Source: Malikia sp.
GTDB lineage: Bacteria; Pseudomonadota; Gammaproteobacteria; Burkholderiales; Burkholderiaceae_C
Direction of reading: 5' to 3'
Length of the DNA stretch: 64,000 nucleotides
Assembly: GCF_028687635.1 (NCBI RefSeq)
Contig: NZ_JAQTZS010000004.1
Coordinates: forward strand, 164,215 to 228,214
Below, in pieces: positions 32,791 to 40,533 of this stretch. The stretch's first letter is position 1; the number at the start of each line of letters is the position of its first letter. Position numbers and translations under genes: made by a program. Below the pieces are notes generated by a model. It had not been told where the DNA came from. It searched no databases and saw only the letters and a program-made list of their open reading frames with translations.

Positions 32791-33851
32791 CCACCCAGGT
32801 TTACCGCTACTGCGTCAAGTCCCTCAACGGACTGCTCAACCAGCAGGCGCGCGCGGTGAACCACGTCTGGAACTTCTGCAACGACACGCAGGGGCACGCG
32901 CTCAAGTGGCGCAAGCCTTGGCCCACGGGCTTTGACCTGAACAAGCTGACCAGTGGCAGCAGCAAGGAACTCGGGCTGCACTCGGGCGCTGTGAATGCGG
33001 TCTGTGAGCAGTACGCCAAGTCGCGCCAGCAGTTCAACCGTCCGTACCTGCGCTATCGCGGCCGGCGCACGCTGGGCTGGGTGCCGCTCAAGGGTCGGGA
33101 CTTGAAGCGCGAGGGCGATGCCTTCCGGTTTGCAGGCAACACCTTCCGCGTGTTCAACAGTCGCCCGCTGCCCGAGGGCAAGATCAAGGACGGCACCTGC
33201 TTCTCGCAGGATCGGCGCGGCAACTGGTTCCTCAACATCGTGGTGGAAGCGGCCGATGTACCGGTTCGCACGCCCGAGCGCGGCGTCGGCATCGACCTCG
33301 GCCTGAAGGATCTGGCCACGCTGTCCACGGGGGAGAAGATCGAGCACCCGCGCTTCTTCCGGGAGCTGCAGACCAAGCTCGCCAAGGCCCAGCGGGCGCG
33401 CAAGAAGCGGCAAGCGACGAACATTCACGCCAAAATAGCCAACTGCCGGATGGATTTCCTGCACAAGGCCAGCACGGATATCGTGCGCCGCTTCGACTAC
33501 ATCGCTGTGGGCAACGTCAGCAGCAGCAAACTGGCCAAGACCAGGATGGCCAAAAGCGTCCATGACGCCTCCTGGCATTCCTTCAAGCAGATGCTCGCGT
33601 ACAAGTCGGTTGCGAATGGCGCGTGGTACGAAGAAGTGAATGAAGCGTTTTCTTCCCAAGTCTGCTCGAACTGTGGCGCTCTGCCCGATTCGAGGCCGAA
33701 AGGTATCGCAGACCTTGGAATAAGGCGCTGGACCTGTTCGGCATGTGGCTGTGAGCATGATCGTGATGTGAATGCCGCGAAAAATATCCTGAACAAGTCA
33801 AGCGCCCGCTCGGGGCATCGAGCGCCTGCAGAGGGAATCCCCTGTCTTTAG
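32787..33851 (+). CDS. tnpB: TnpB-family protein with altered RuvC-II motif (element 2)
   Basis: A 354-residue TnpB. RuvC-I Asp170 is in GVGIDLGLKDLATLSTG. RuvC-III Asp325/327 is in HDRDVNAAKN, with a zinc ribbon CSNC...CSAC. The RuvC-II position that normally reads VEDLNV here reads AVGNVSSSKLAK, so the canonical glutamate is replaced by Gly242. Glu286 in EEVNEAFSSQ, near the zinc ribbon, is a candidate substitute, as reported for TnpB groups with a relocated catalytic glutamate. It is therefore either a rearranged active nuclease or an inactive one. It is coupled to the RHH gene; no tnpA is nearby. The stop lies inside the right-end hairpin. Confidence 0.9.
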   Translation: MTTQVYRYCVKSLNGLLNQQARAVNHVWNFCNDTQGHALKWRKPWPTGFDLNKLTSGSSKELGLHSGAVNAVCEQYAKSRQQFNRPYLRYRGRRTLGWVPLKGRDLKREGDAFRFAGNTFRVFNSRPLPEGKIKDGTCFSQDRRGNWFLNIVVEAADVPVRTPERGVGIDLGLKDLATLSTGEKIEHPRFFRELQTKLAKAQRARKKRQATNIHAKIANCRMDFLHKASTDIVRRFDYIAVGNVSSSKLAKTRMAKSVHDASWHSFKQMLAYKSVANGAWYEEVNEAFSSQVCSNCGALPDSRPKGIADLGIRRWTCSACGCEHDRDVNAAKNILNKSSARSGHRAPAEGIPCL

Positions 33852-33868
33852 GCAGGGGAGGATGTCAA
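33838..33868 (+). ncRNA. right-end hairpin of tnpB element 2, likely 3' end of its omega RNA scaffold
   Basis: TCCCCTG pairs with CAGGGGA round an eight-base loop that contains the tnpB stop codon; GGATGTCAA follows and is my guess at the scaffold end. A GC-rich foldable stretch (33803-33827, GCGC...GCGC) precedes it. The guide would be the host sequence from about 33869, upstream of ahpC. Boundaries are inferred from the family pattern, not proven. Confidence 0.5.
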
Positions 33869-33973
33869 AAGCTCAGTCTTTCATTGCCGGTCGCGCTGTC
33901 AGCGAGCCAAGCCTGGACTCGCGTGCGTGGCGTTGGCTATCGCCATGATTGTATCTATCAATCGCTGGGTCTC

Positions 33974-33988
33974 ATAGTTTCGAGCTAT
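33974..33988. promoter_or_regulatory. OxyR-type binding site upstream of ahpC
   Basis: ATAGTTTCGAGCTAT is an exact match to the OxyR half-site consensus ATAG-N-T-NNN-A-N-CTAT, 54 bp before the ahpC start. A poorer copy, CATGATTGTATCTAT, lies at 33944-33958, but the spacing between the two (15 bp) is not the classical 7 bp. It lies outside tnpB element 2, so peroxide control of ahpC was probably kept. Confidence 0.7.
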
Positions 33989-34042
33989 GATTCACTCCGT
34001 CGCCAAGACACAGTTCAACCTCTGACAACCAAAGGATTCACG

Positions 34043-34606
34043 ATGTCCCTGATCAACACCCAAGTCCAGCCGTTCAAGACCCAGGCTTTCCACAATGGCC
34101 AGTTCGTTGACGTCACCGAGCAGTCCTTCCACGGCAAGTGGTCGGTCGTGATCTTCATGCCGGCGGCCTTCACCTTCAACTGCCCGACCGAGATCGAGGA
34201 CGCGGCCAACAACTACGCCGAGTTCCAGAAGGTCGGCGCCGAGGTCTACATCGTCACCACCGACACCCATTTCTCGCACAAGGTCTGGCACGAAACCTCG
34301 CCGGCCGTCGGCAAGGCCCAGTTCCCGCTGGTGGGCGACCCGACCCACGCCCTGACCAATGCCTTCGGCGTGCACATCCCCGAAGAAGGCCTGGCCCTGC
34401 GCGGCACCTTCGTGATCAACCCCGAAGGCAAGATCAAGACGATGGAAGTGCATTCGAACGAAATCGCCCGTGACGTCGGCGAAACCCTGCGCAAGCTCAA
34501 GGCGGCCCAGTTCACCGCCGCCCACCCCGGCCAGGTCTGCCCGGCCAAGTGGCAGGAAGGCGCCGCCACCCTGACCCCGTCGCTCGACCTGGTCGGCAAG
34601 ATCTAA
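34043..34606 (+). CDS. ahpC: alkyl hydroperoxide reductase peroxiredoxin subunit
   Basis: A 187-residue typical 2-Cys peroxiredoxin that reduces organic peroxides and H2O2. It starts SLINTQVQPFKTQAF. The peroxidatic site is in FMPAAFTFNCPTEIED (Cys near residue 48), and the resolving cysteine is in HPGQVCPAKWQ near 166. ATG 34043 has AAGGA seven bases upstream. It is followed by ahpF, which regenerates it. An OxyR-type site lies in its promoter region, and a hairpin with a short T-run separates it from ahpF. Confidence 0.96.
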   Translation: MSLINTQVQPFKTQAFHNGQFVDVTEQSFHGKWSVVIFMPAAFTFNCPTEIEDAANNYAEFQKVGAEVYIVTTDTHFSHKVWHETSPAVGKAQFPLVGDPTHALTNAFGVHIPEEGLALRGTFVINPEGKIKTMEVHSNEIARDVGETLRKLKAAQFTAAHPGQVCPAKWQEGAATLTPSLDLVGKI

Positions 34607-34647
34607 GCCATCATTTCCTGACGGCCCGGCGCCCTGGTGGCGCCCCG

Positions 34648-34694
34648 AAGCCGGACTGCGACAGGGATTTTTCTGCCCTGCCGTCCGGCTTTTT
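34648..34694 (+). terminator. two-tier hairpin with T-run between ahpC and ahpF
   Basis: AAGCCGGAC pairs with GTCCGGCTT, enclosing an inner CAGGG/CCCTG stem with an AT-rich loop, followed by five Ts. It could act as a partial terminator, letting ahpC outproduce ahpF, or simply end ahpC transcripts; ahpF starts 38 bp later. Confidence 0.7.
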
Positions 34695-34731
34695 CATTTC
34701 TGTAAATTTATCAAATTAAAAAGGTATCGCC

Positions 34732-36300
34732 ATGCTCGATCAAGCACTCAAGACCCAGTTAGCCGCTTACCTGGAGCGCGTGACCCTGCCGTTCGAGCTG
34801 GTGGCCTCGCTCGATGGCAGCGAGACCGCGCGGCAGATGCGCGAGCTGCTCGAAACCATCCAGGGCCTGCGCGCCGACAAGATCAGCCTGCGCCTCGATG
34901 GCCAGGACGCACGCAAGCCTTCTTTTGCCCTCCAGCGTCCCGATGGCAGCCTGAACCTGCGTTTCGCCGGCCTGCCGCTGGGCCATGAATTCACCTCGCT
35001 GGTGCTGGCGCTGCTGTGGGCCGGTGGCCATCCCCCGAAGGCCGAGCAGGCGGTGCAGGAGCAGATCCAGGCGCTCGACGGCGACTTCGAGTTCGAGGTC
35101 TATATGTCGCTGAGCTGCCACAACTGCCCGGACGTGGTGCAGGCCTTGAGCCTGATGGCGATCCTGAACCCCAAGGTCAGGACCACGGTGATCGAGGGCG
35201 GCGCCTTCCAGGCCGAGGTCGAGCAGCGCCAGGTCATGGCCGTGCCGATGGTGCTCCTCAACGGCGAGGTGTTCGGCGCGGGTCGCATGACGCTGGAAGA
35301 GATCGTCGCCAAGCTCGACACCGGCTCGGCCGCGCGCGAGGCCGCCAAGCTCAGCGAGAAGGCCCCCTACGACATGCTGATCGTCGGCGGTGGCCCGGCT
35401 GGCGCGGCCGCCGCGGTCTATGCGGCGCGCAAGGGCATCCGCACCGGCGTGGCCGCCGAGCGCATGGGTGGCCAGACCAACGACACGATGGCGATCGAGA
35501 ACTACATCTCGGTGCTTGAGACCGACGGCCCCAGGTTCGCCGCCGCGCTCGAAGCCCAGGTGCGCCATTACGGCGTCGATGTCATGAACCTGCAGCATGC
35601 GGTCAAGCTGCTGCCGGCCGAGACCGAGGGCGGCCTGATCCAGGTCGAGCTGGCCAACGGCGGCGTGCTGCGCAGCCGCAGCGTGGTGTTGTCGACCGGC
35701 GCGCGCTGGAGGAACGTCAACGTCCCCGGCGAGCAGGAATACAAGAACAAGGGCGTGGCCTACTGTCCGCATTGCGACGGCCCGCTGTTCAAGGGCAAAC
35801 GCACGGCGGTGATCGGTGGTGGCAACTCAGGGGTCGAGGCGGCGATCGACCTGGCAGGCATCGTGGCCCATGTGACGCTGATCGAGTTCGCCGACCAGCT
35901 CAAGGCCGACGCCGTGCTGGTGGCCAAGCTCAAGAGTCTGCCAAACGTTACCATCCTGACCAACGCCCAGACCACCGAGATCACCGGCGACGGAGCCAAG
36001 GTCAACGGCATCAAGTACAAGGACCGCGCGACCGAGGTGGAACACCTGGTGCCGCTGGAAGGCATCTTCGTGCAGATCGGCCTGGTGCCCAACACCGAGT
36101 GGCTCAAGGGCACGCTTGAGCTGTCCCGCTTCGGCGAGATCGTGATCGACGCCAAGGGCCACACCAGCCTGCCGGGCGTGTTCGCGGCCGGCGACTGCAC
36201 CACGGTGCCGTACAAGCAGATCGTGATCGCGGCGGGCGAGGGCGCCAAGGCGGCCCTGTCGGCCTTCGATCACCTGATCCGGATTCCGGCAGCGGCCTGA
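34732..36300 (+). CDS. ahpF: alkyl hydroperoxide reductase flavoprotein subunit
   Basis: A 522-residue AhpF that passes electrons from NADH to AhpC. The N-terminal double thioredoxin-like domain carries the redox site [17 protein letters not shown] binding is in [18 protein letters not shown]. The second redox pair is in [14 protein letters not shown], the NADH motif is [17 protein letters not shown], and the C-terminal FAD motif is [15 protein letters not shown]. It is intact and of normal length. AAAGG precedes the ATG. It is presumably controlled together with ahpC by OxyR. Confidence 0.96.
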   Translation: MLDQALKTQLAAYLERVTLPFELVASLDGSETARQMRELLETIQGLRADKISLRLDGQDARKPSFALQRPDGSLNLRFAGLPLGHEFTSLVLALLWAGGHPPKAEQAVQEQIQALDGDFEFEVYMSLSCHNCPDVVQALSLMAILNPKVRTTVIEGGAFQAEVEQRQVMAVPMVLLNGEVFGAGRMTLEEIVAKLDTGSAAREAAKLSEKAPYDMLIVGGGPAGAAAAVYAARKGIRTGVAAERMGGQTNDTMAIENYISVLETDGPRFAAALEAQVRHYGVDVMNLQHAVKLLPAETEGGLIQVELANGGVLRSRSVVLSTGARWRNVNVPGEQEYKNKGVAYCPHCDGPLFKGKRTAVIGGGNSGVEAAIDLAGIVAHVTLIEFADQLKADAVLVAKLKSLPNVTILTNAQTTEITGDGAKVNGIKYKDRATEVEHLVPLEGIFVQIGLVPNTEWLKGTLELSRFGEIVIDAKGHTSLPGVFAAGDCTTVPYKQIVIAAGEGAKAALSAFDHLIRIPAAA

Positions 36301-36319
36301 TATAGCGTCCGGTCGGCGC

Positions 36320-39094
36320 TCAGTCGAGCTCGCGCGTGAGTTCGGCCAGCGGCGGCACCAGGCTGTCGTCGTCACGCCCGTGCGGCAGCACGACGACCGG
36401 CGCGTAGCTCAGCTGCTCGTCCATGAAGCGCGACATGACCTGCCAGGTGCCCAGGCTGCTCAGGCCCGCGACCACGACCACCGAGTAGCGCGGGTTGAAT
36501 GGGTTGTCGCCGGCGGCGATGACCGCGCTTTCCGGGTGGGCGTAGCGCTCCTCGCGCACCTCGAACGACTGCGGGCCGAAGCCGACCGGCAGCTGACCGG
36601 CCAGCCGGGCCGTGAGCGAGTTGGTCGCTGGCCGTCCGACCAGCAGCAGGTGGTGGCGGCGCAGATCCTCCTCGCTCACCTCGCGGTCGGTCAAGAGCCG
36701 GGGCAGCACATTGTGCTCGCGCCGGCGCAGCGATTGCTGCAGCAGCTTGGCGGCCTCGAGGTTGCCGGTGGCCTCGTCCCGCGTGCCGGCGACGATCAGC
36801 ACCTGTTCGAGCTCGTCGTCGAGCGTCAGGATGGTGAAGGGCGAGCCATTGTCGCGCGCGGTGGTGCCGTACTTGTCGACGGTGACGCGGGTAGGTCGCT
36901 GAGTGGTCGCCAGCGTGACGGTCCTGCGCGGACCCGAGACCAGGAACTCGCGCGTGACCTCGCCGTCATCGGTCTCGACCGTGACGGGCACCGAGAGCGC
37001 CGGTCCCAGCCGGGAGCCGTCGAGTTCGACGGTGGTCTGCCAGCCCTTGCCGCTGCGGGCGACCTTGGTGCCCAGCAGGCCCAGGCGCGGCAGTCCGGTC
37101 CGATGGAGCCACCAGTCGAACACCGGCCCCAGCGCCTGGTCGGTGCGGCCTTGCAGGAAGCGCTCGAAGTCGCGACCCGTCACCGGCTGGCCGGCATGCT
37201 GGCGGCCGAACTCGTCCATGGCCTGGTCGAAGACCTCGGCCCCGACGATGCCGCGCAGGGTGTGCAGCAGCAGCACGCCCTTGCCGGTCGCGACCCGATA
37301 CCACTGTTGGTCCCGGTAGCTGGACTGGGTCTGCGCGAGCGGGACATCCCGTCCGGCGCGCACGCCGAGCTCGTATTGCGAGCGGTAGTAGGCGATCTCG
37401 ACCGCGATTTCGTCGAGTGCTTCCTCCGGCAGCGTGCCATCCGCCGCTTCACGCCGGAGCCGGTGCTCGAGCGCGACGATGCGCTCGTAGTTGGCGAAGC
37501 CGGTCGCGAGCCAGATGTCGGCGTCGCCCGCCGGCAGCAGCGTGCCTTGCCAGGCGGGCGGGTCGCGCAGCCGGTCGCTGGCGCTGGCCTTGTGCGCCAG
37601 CGGCCGCTGCGGGGGCTGGAGATCAACGGCCGGCTCCTCGTCGGGCGGCTGGGCTGGTGGCGGGTTGACGCCGAGCCGGGTCCAGGGGTTGTGGATCAAC
37701 GGCTTGATGCCGGGGAACTGCATCTGCTCCTTGACGCTGGGCTGCCAGATCGCGCCGACCGGCGGCCCGAACGAGGCCCAGGTCTGGAAGCCGGCCGCCA
37801 GCGTCGCATCGGTGTACTTGGCGTCGACGGCATAGGCCGAGACGATCTCGGGCGTGCTCAGCATGCGGCGGGCGAAGTCGAGGTCGATCGCCCCCTTGCT
37901 CTGCTCGTACATGCGCAGCCAGACGGCGTCGCGCTTGGATGGCTCGTAGACGGCGGCCGCCGAGGGGCGACCGTCGAGCGCACCGGCGGTCTCCAGTCGG
38001 ACCGCGCGGTCCTTGATGTTGTTGTCGCTCCAGTAGAAGCCCTCGGCGCCGGCCAGCCACTCGTTGCGGCTGCTGCGGCGCAGCACGCGCTGGTGGGTGC
38101 CCAGGGTCAGCAGCGCGATCTCGTTGCGCCGGATGTCGGCCAGTATCCATTCCGTGCTCACCAGGCCGTTGCCGTCGCGCCCCAGGATCTCGACCGCGCT
38201 GTCGATGCTGTCGGCGTATTGCTGCGCCTGCCGGATGCGCGAGGCCAGCGACACGCCCGCCGGGGCCAGCGGCCCCTGATCGAGCGTGGTCTCGCTCAGC
38301 AGCAGGCCGGCCTCGTTGATCGAGTAGTCCATGCCGCTGTGCATGCCGCCCGGCGTGGTCTGCATCACGAAGCGGTAGCCCTGGCTGGGCCTGACCTCCA
38401 TCCAGACGTTGTAGTGGTTGGCCGGATACAGGTCGTACATCGTGATGTGGCCGAACACCAGCTTGCCGTCGCGCGTCGCGGGGCCGATGGCGGCGAAGGC
38501 GTTGCAGCGCAGCGGCTTCTTCTTGCGTGGCTGCGCGGCCGAGGCCTGCTTGCGCTCCGCGCTGGGCGAACCGCGCAGGCCTTCGAGTCCGGTCGGCGTG
38601 GCCGTGAGCGCGTCGTCGAGCGTGTCGATCTCGTTGCTCGAGTTGATCGTCACGATGTCGGCCAGCTCGACCGGCCGGCCGTGGACGGTCGCGCCCTCGG
38701 CGGCGGCGCCGTCGGCGATGCCCTTCATCTCCTGCAGCTGTTCCTGCGTGAAGCCGCGCAGGAACATGGCGTTCGACAGCCGGCGGTTGTGCTCCCAGGC
38801 CTGGCGCGGCGCTTCGGGTCCCCAGTAGCGCGACAGCGCGTCGATGTAGCTCGCGATCTCGTGCGCCAGCAGATGGCCATGCTGCCGCCCGCGCTCGTAG
38901 GGCTCGCCCTGGATATGCACGACCGTCCAGCCCGCTTGCGGATGGCGCCAGCCGGCCTGCCAGCGTTGCACGGCGCGCGGGTCGATGCCTTGCGCCGTGG
39001 CCTGGCCCACCGTCCCGAGCCAGCACAGCAGCGCCAGGGCGGCCGCCAGCCCAGGCCGGGTCGATTGAAACTTGCAGAAGGATTGACTGGCCAT
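36320..39094 (-). CDS. secreted C45-type Ntn hydrolase fused to an M1-peptidase-like C-terminal part
   Basis: A 924-residue exported protein with a signal peptide (LAAALALLCWLGTVGQATAQ). Residues about 45-460 resemble C45/phospholipase-B-like Ntn hydrolases: GEPYERGRQHGHLL, NSSNEIDTLDD, and a probable autoprocessing nucleophile Cys197 in KPLRCNAFAAIGP, then GGMHSGMDYSINEAGLLLSETTL. After a Pro-rich linker, the C-terminal half has a KGVLLLHTLRGIVGAEVFDQ segment like the later part of M1 aminopeptidase domains, but no HExxH zinc motif. Substrate unknown; amide or ester cleavage in the periplasm is inferred. It is upstream of nothing obvious and overlaps no gene. Confidence 0.75.
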   Translation of the reverse strand: MASQSFCKFQSTRPGLAAALALLCWLGTVGQATAQGIDPRAVQRWQAGWRHPQAGWTVVHIQGEPYERGRQHGHLLAHEIASYIDALSRYWGPEAPRQAWEHNRRLSNAMFLRGFTQEQLQEMKGIADGAAAEGATVHGRPVELADIVTINSSNEIDTLDDALTATPTGLEGLRGSPSAERKQASAAQPRKKKPLRCNAFAAIGPATRDGKLVFGHITMYDLYPANHYNVWMEVRPSQGYRFVMQTTPGGMHSGMDYSINEAGLLLSETTLDQGPLAPAGVSLASRIRQAQQYADSIDSAVEILGRDGNGLVSTEWILADIRRNEIALLTLGTHQRVLRRSSRNEWLAGAEGFYWSDNNIKDRAVRLETAGALDGRPSAAAVYEPSKRDAVWLRMYEQSKGAIDLDFARRMLSTPEIVSAYAVDAKYTDATLAAGFQTWASFGPPVGAIWQPSVKEQMQFPGIKPLIHNPWTRLGVNPPPAQPPDEEPAVDLQPPQRPLAHKASASDRLRDPPAWQGTLLPAGDADIWLATGFANYERIVALEHRLRREAADGTLPEEALDEIAVEIAYYRSQYELGVRAGRDVPLAQTQSSYRDQQWYRVATGKGVLLLHTLRGIVGAEVFDQAMDEFGRQHAGQPVTGRDFERFLQGRTDQALGPVFDWWLHRTGLPRLGLLGTKVARSGKGWQTTVELDGSRLGPALSVPVTVETDDGEVTREFLVSGPRRTVTLATTQRPTRVTVDKYGTTARDNGSPFTILTLDDELEQVLIVAGTRDEATGNLEAAKLLQQSLRRREHNVLPRLLTDREVSEEDLRRHHLLLVGRPATNSLTARLAGQLPVGFGPQSFEVREERYAHPESAVIAAGDNPFNPRYSVVVVAGLSSLGTWQVMSRFMDEQLSYAPVVVLPHGRDDDSLVPPLAELTRELD

Positions 39095-39102
39095 CGCGGG
39101 GC

Positions 39103-40452
39103 TCAGCTCAGCTTCTTGACCAGCACCATCGACTTGCGGTCCCAGTTGTACTTGAGCTTGCGCGCCTCGGGCAGCCAGTCGGGGTCGACCTGCTCGAAGC
39201 CACGCTTGAGGAACCAGTGCATGGTGCGGGTGGTCAGCACGAAGATGCTCTTGAGTCCCATGAGGCGGGCGCGCTGCTCGATGCGCCTGAGCAGCTTCTC
39301 GCCGTCGCCCTGGCCCTGTACCTGGGGCGAGACCGTCACGGCGGCCATCTCGCCGGTGCCGGCCTCGGGGTAGGGGTAGAGCGCGGCGCAGGCGAAGATC
39401 ACGCCATCGTGCTCGACGATGGTGTAGTGGCCGATGTCGCGCTCGATCTCGGTGCGGTTGCGCTTGACCAGGGTACCGTCCTTCTCGAACGGCTCGATCA
39501 GCTGCAGGATGCCGCCGACGTCGTCGGCCGTCGCCTCGCGCAGTTCCTCCAGCCGCTCATCGACCAGCATGGTGCCGATGCCGTCGTGCACATAGACCTC
39601 CAGCAGCAGCGCGCCGTCGACCGCGAACGGGATGATGTGGCTGCGCTCGACCCCGGCCTTGCAGGCGGTGACGCAATGCTGCAGGTAGAACGCCGTGTCG
39701 GTCGGCTGCAGCGCGCGCGGCGACTCGGCCAGGATCCGCACCGCCTGCGCCAGCGGCAGCTCGGTGTCGATGGGGTTGTCCTCGCTGGCGGGCTCGTTCG
39801 GCCGCATGCGGATGCCGGGCACCTCGCTCAGGAACAGCAGCTTGTCGGCCTTCAGCGCGATCGCCACGCTGGTGGCGACCTCCTCCATGCCGAGGTTGAA
39901 GGCCTCGCCGGTGGGCGAGAAGCCGAACGGCGACAGCAGCACCAGCGCGCCCATGTCGAGCGTGCGCGCGATGCCCTGCACGTCGACCTTGCGCACCAGC
40001 CCCGAGTGCTGGTAGTCCACGCCGTCGATGATGCCGACCGGGCGCGCGGTGATGAAGTTGCCCGAGATCACCCGCACCGTGGCGCCGGCCATCGGCGTGT
40101 TGGGCAGGCCCTGGCTGAAGGCGGCCTCGATCTCGTAGCGCAGCTGGCCGGCGGCTTCCTGCGCGCAGTCGAGCGCCACGCTGTCGGTGATGCGGATGCC
40201 GTGGTGGTATTTCGCGCTCTGGCCCTTGGTCGCCAGCTGTTCGTTGACCTGCGGCCGAAAGCCGTGCACCAGCACCAGGCGCACGCCCATGCTCTGGATC
40301 AGCGCCAGGTCCTGCGCCAGGTTGGGCAGCTTGCCGGCGGCGATCGCCTCGCCCGGTATCCCGACCACGAAGGTCTGGTTGCGGAACTTGTGGATATAGG
40401 GTGCCACCGAGCGGAACCAGGGCACGAAAGTGAAGTTGAATACGTTGGACAT
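39103..40452 (-). CDS. argA: amino-acid N-acetyltransferase (N-acetylglutamate synthase)
   Basis: A 449-residue bifunctional-fold ArgA, acetylating glutamate in the first arginine step. The N-terminal amino-acid-kinase-like domain (LVLVHGFRPQVNEQL; LLSPFGFSPTGEAFNL) is the arginine-sensing part. The C-terminal GNAT domain (MAAVTVSPQVQGQGDGEKLLRRI) holds the acetyl-CoA site. It lies divergent from hrpA with 81 bp between starts, a region containing GATAAT (40496-40501) as a possible -10 for hrpA. It is 8 bp from the start of the downstream C45-type gene, so they may be co-transcribed. Confidence 0.95.
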   Translation of the reverse strand: MSNVFNFTFVPWFRSVAPYIHKFRNQTFVVGIPGEAIAAGKLPNLAQDLALIQSMGVRLVLVHGFRPQVNEQLATKGQSAKYHHGIRITDSVALDCAQEAAGQLRYEIEAAFSQGLPNTPMAGATVRVISGNFITARPVGIIDGVDYQHSGLVRKVDVQGIARTLDMGALVLLSPFGFSPTGEAFNLGMEEVATSVAIALKADKLLFLSEVPGIRMRPNEPASEDNPIDTELPLAQAVRILAESPRALQPTDTAFYLQHCVTACKAGVERSHIIPFAVDGALLLEVYVHDGIGTMLVDERLEELREATADDVGGILQLIEPFEKDGTLVKRNRTEIERDIGHYTIVEHDGVIFACAALYPYPEAGTGEMAAVTVSPQVQGQGDGEKLLRRIEQRARLMGLKSIFVLTTRTMHWFLKRGFEQVDPDWLPEARKLKYNWDRKSMVLVKKLS

Positions 40453-40533
40453 GCGGTGAATGTGGAGCGCGCGGGCGCGGGTGGCGACCCTTTAGGATAA
40501 TCGAGGGTTTCGCATCCCACGGAAGTTTGCCAC

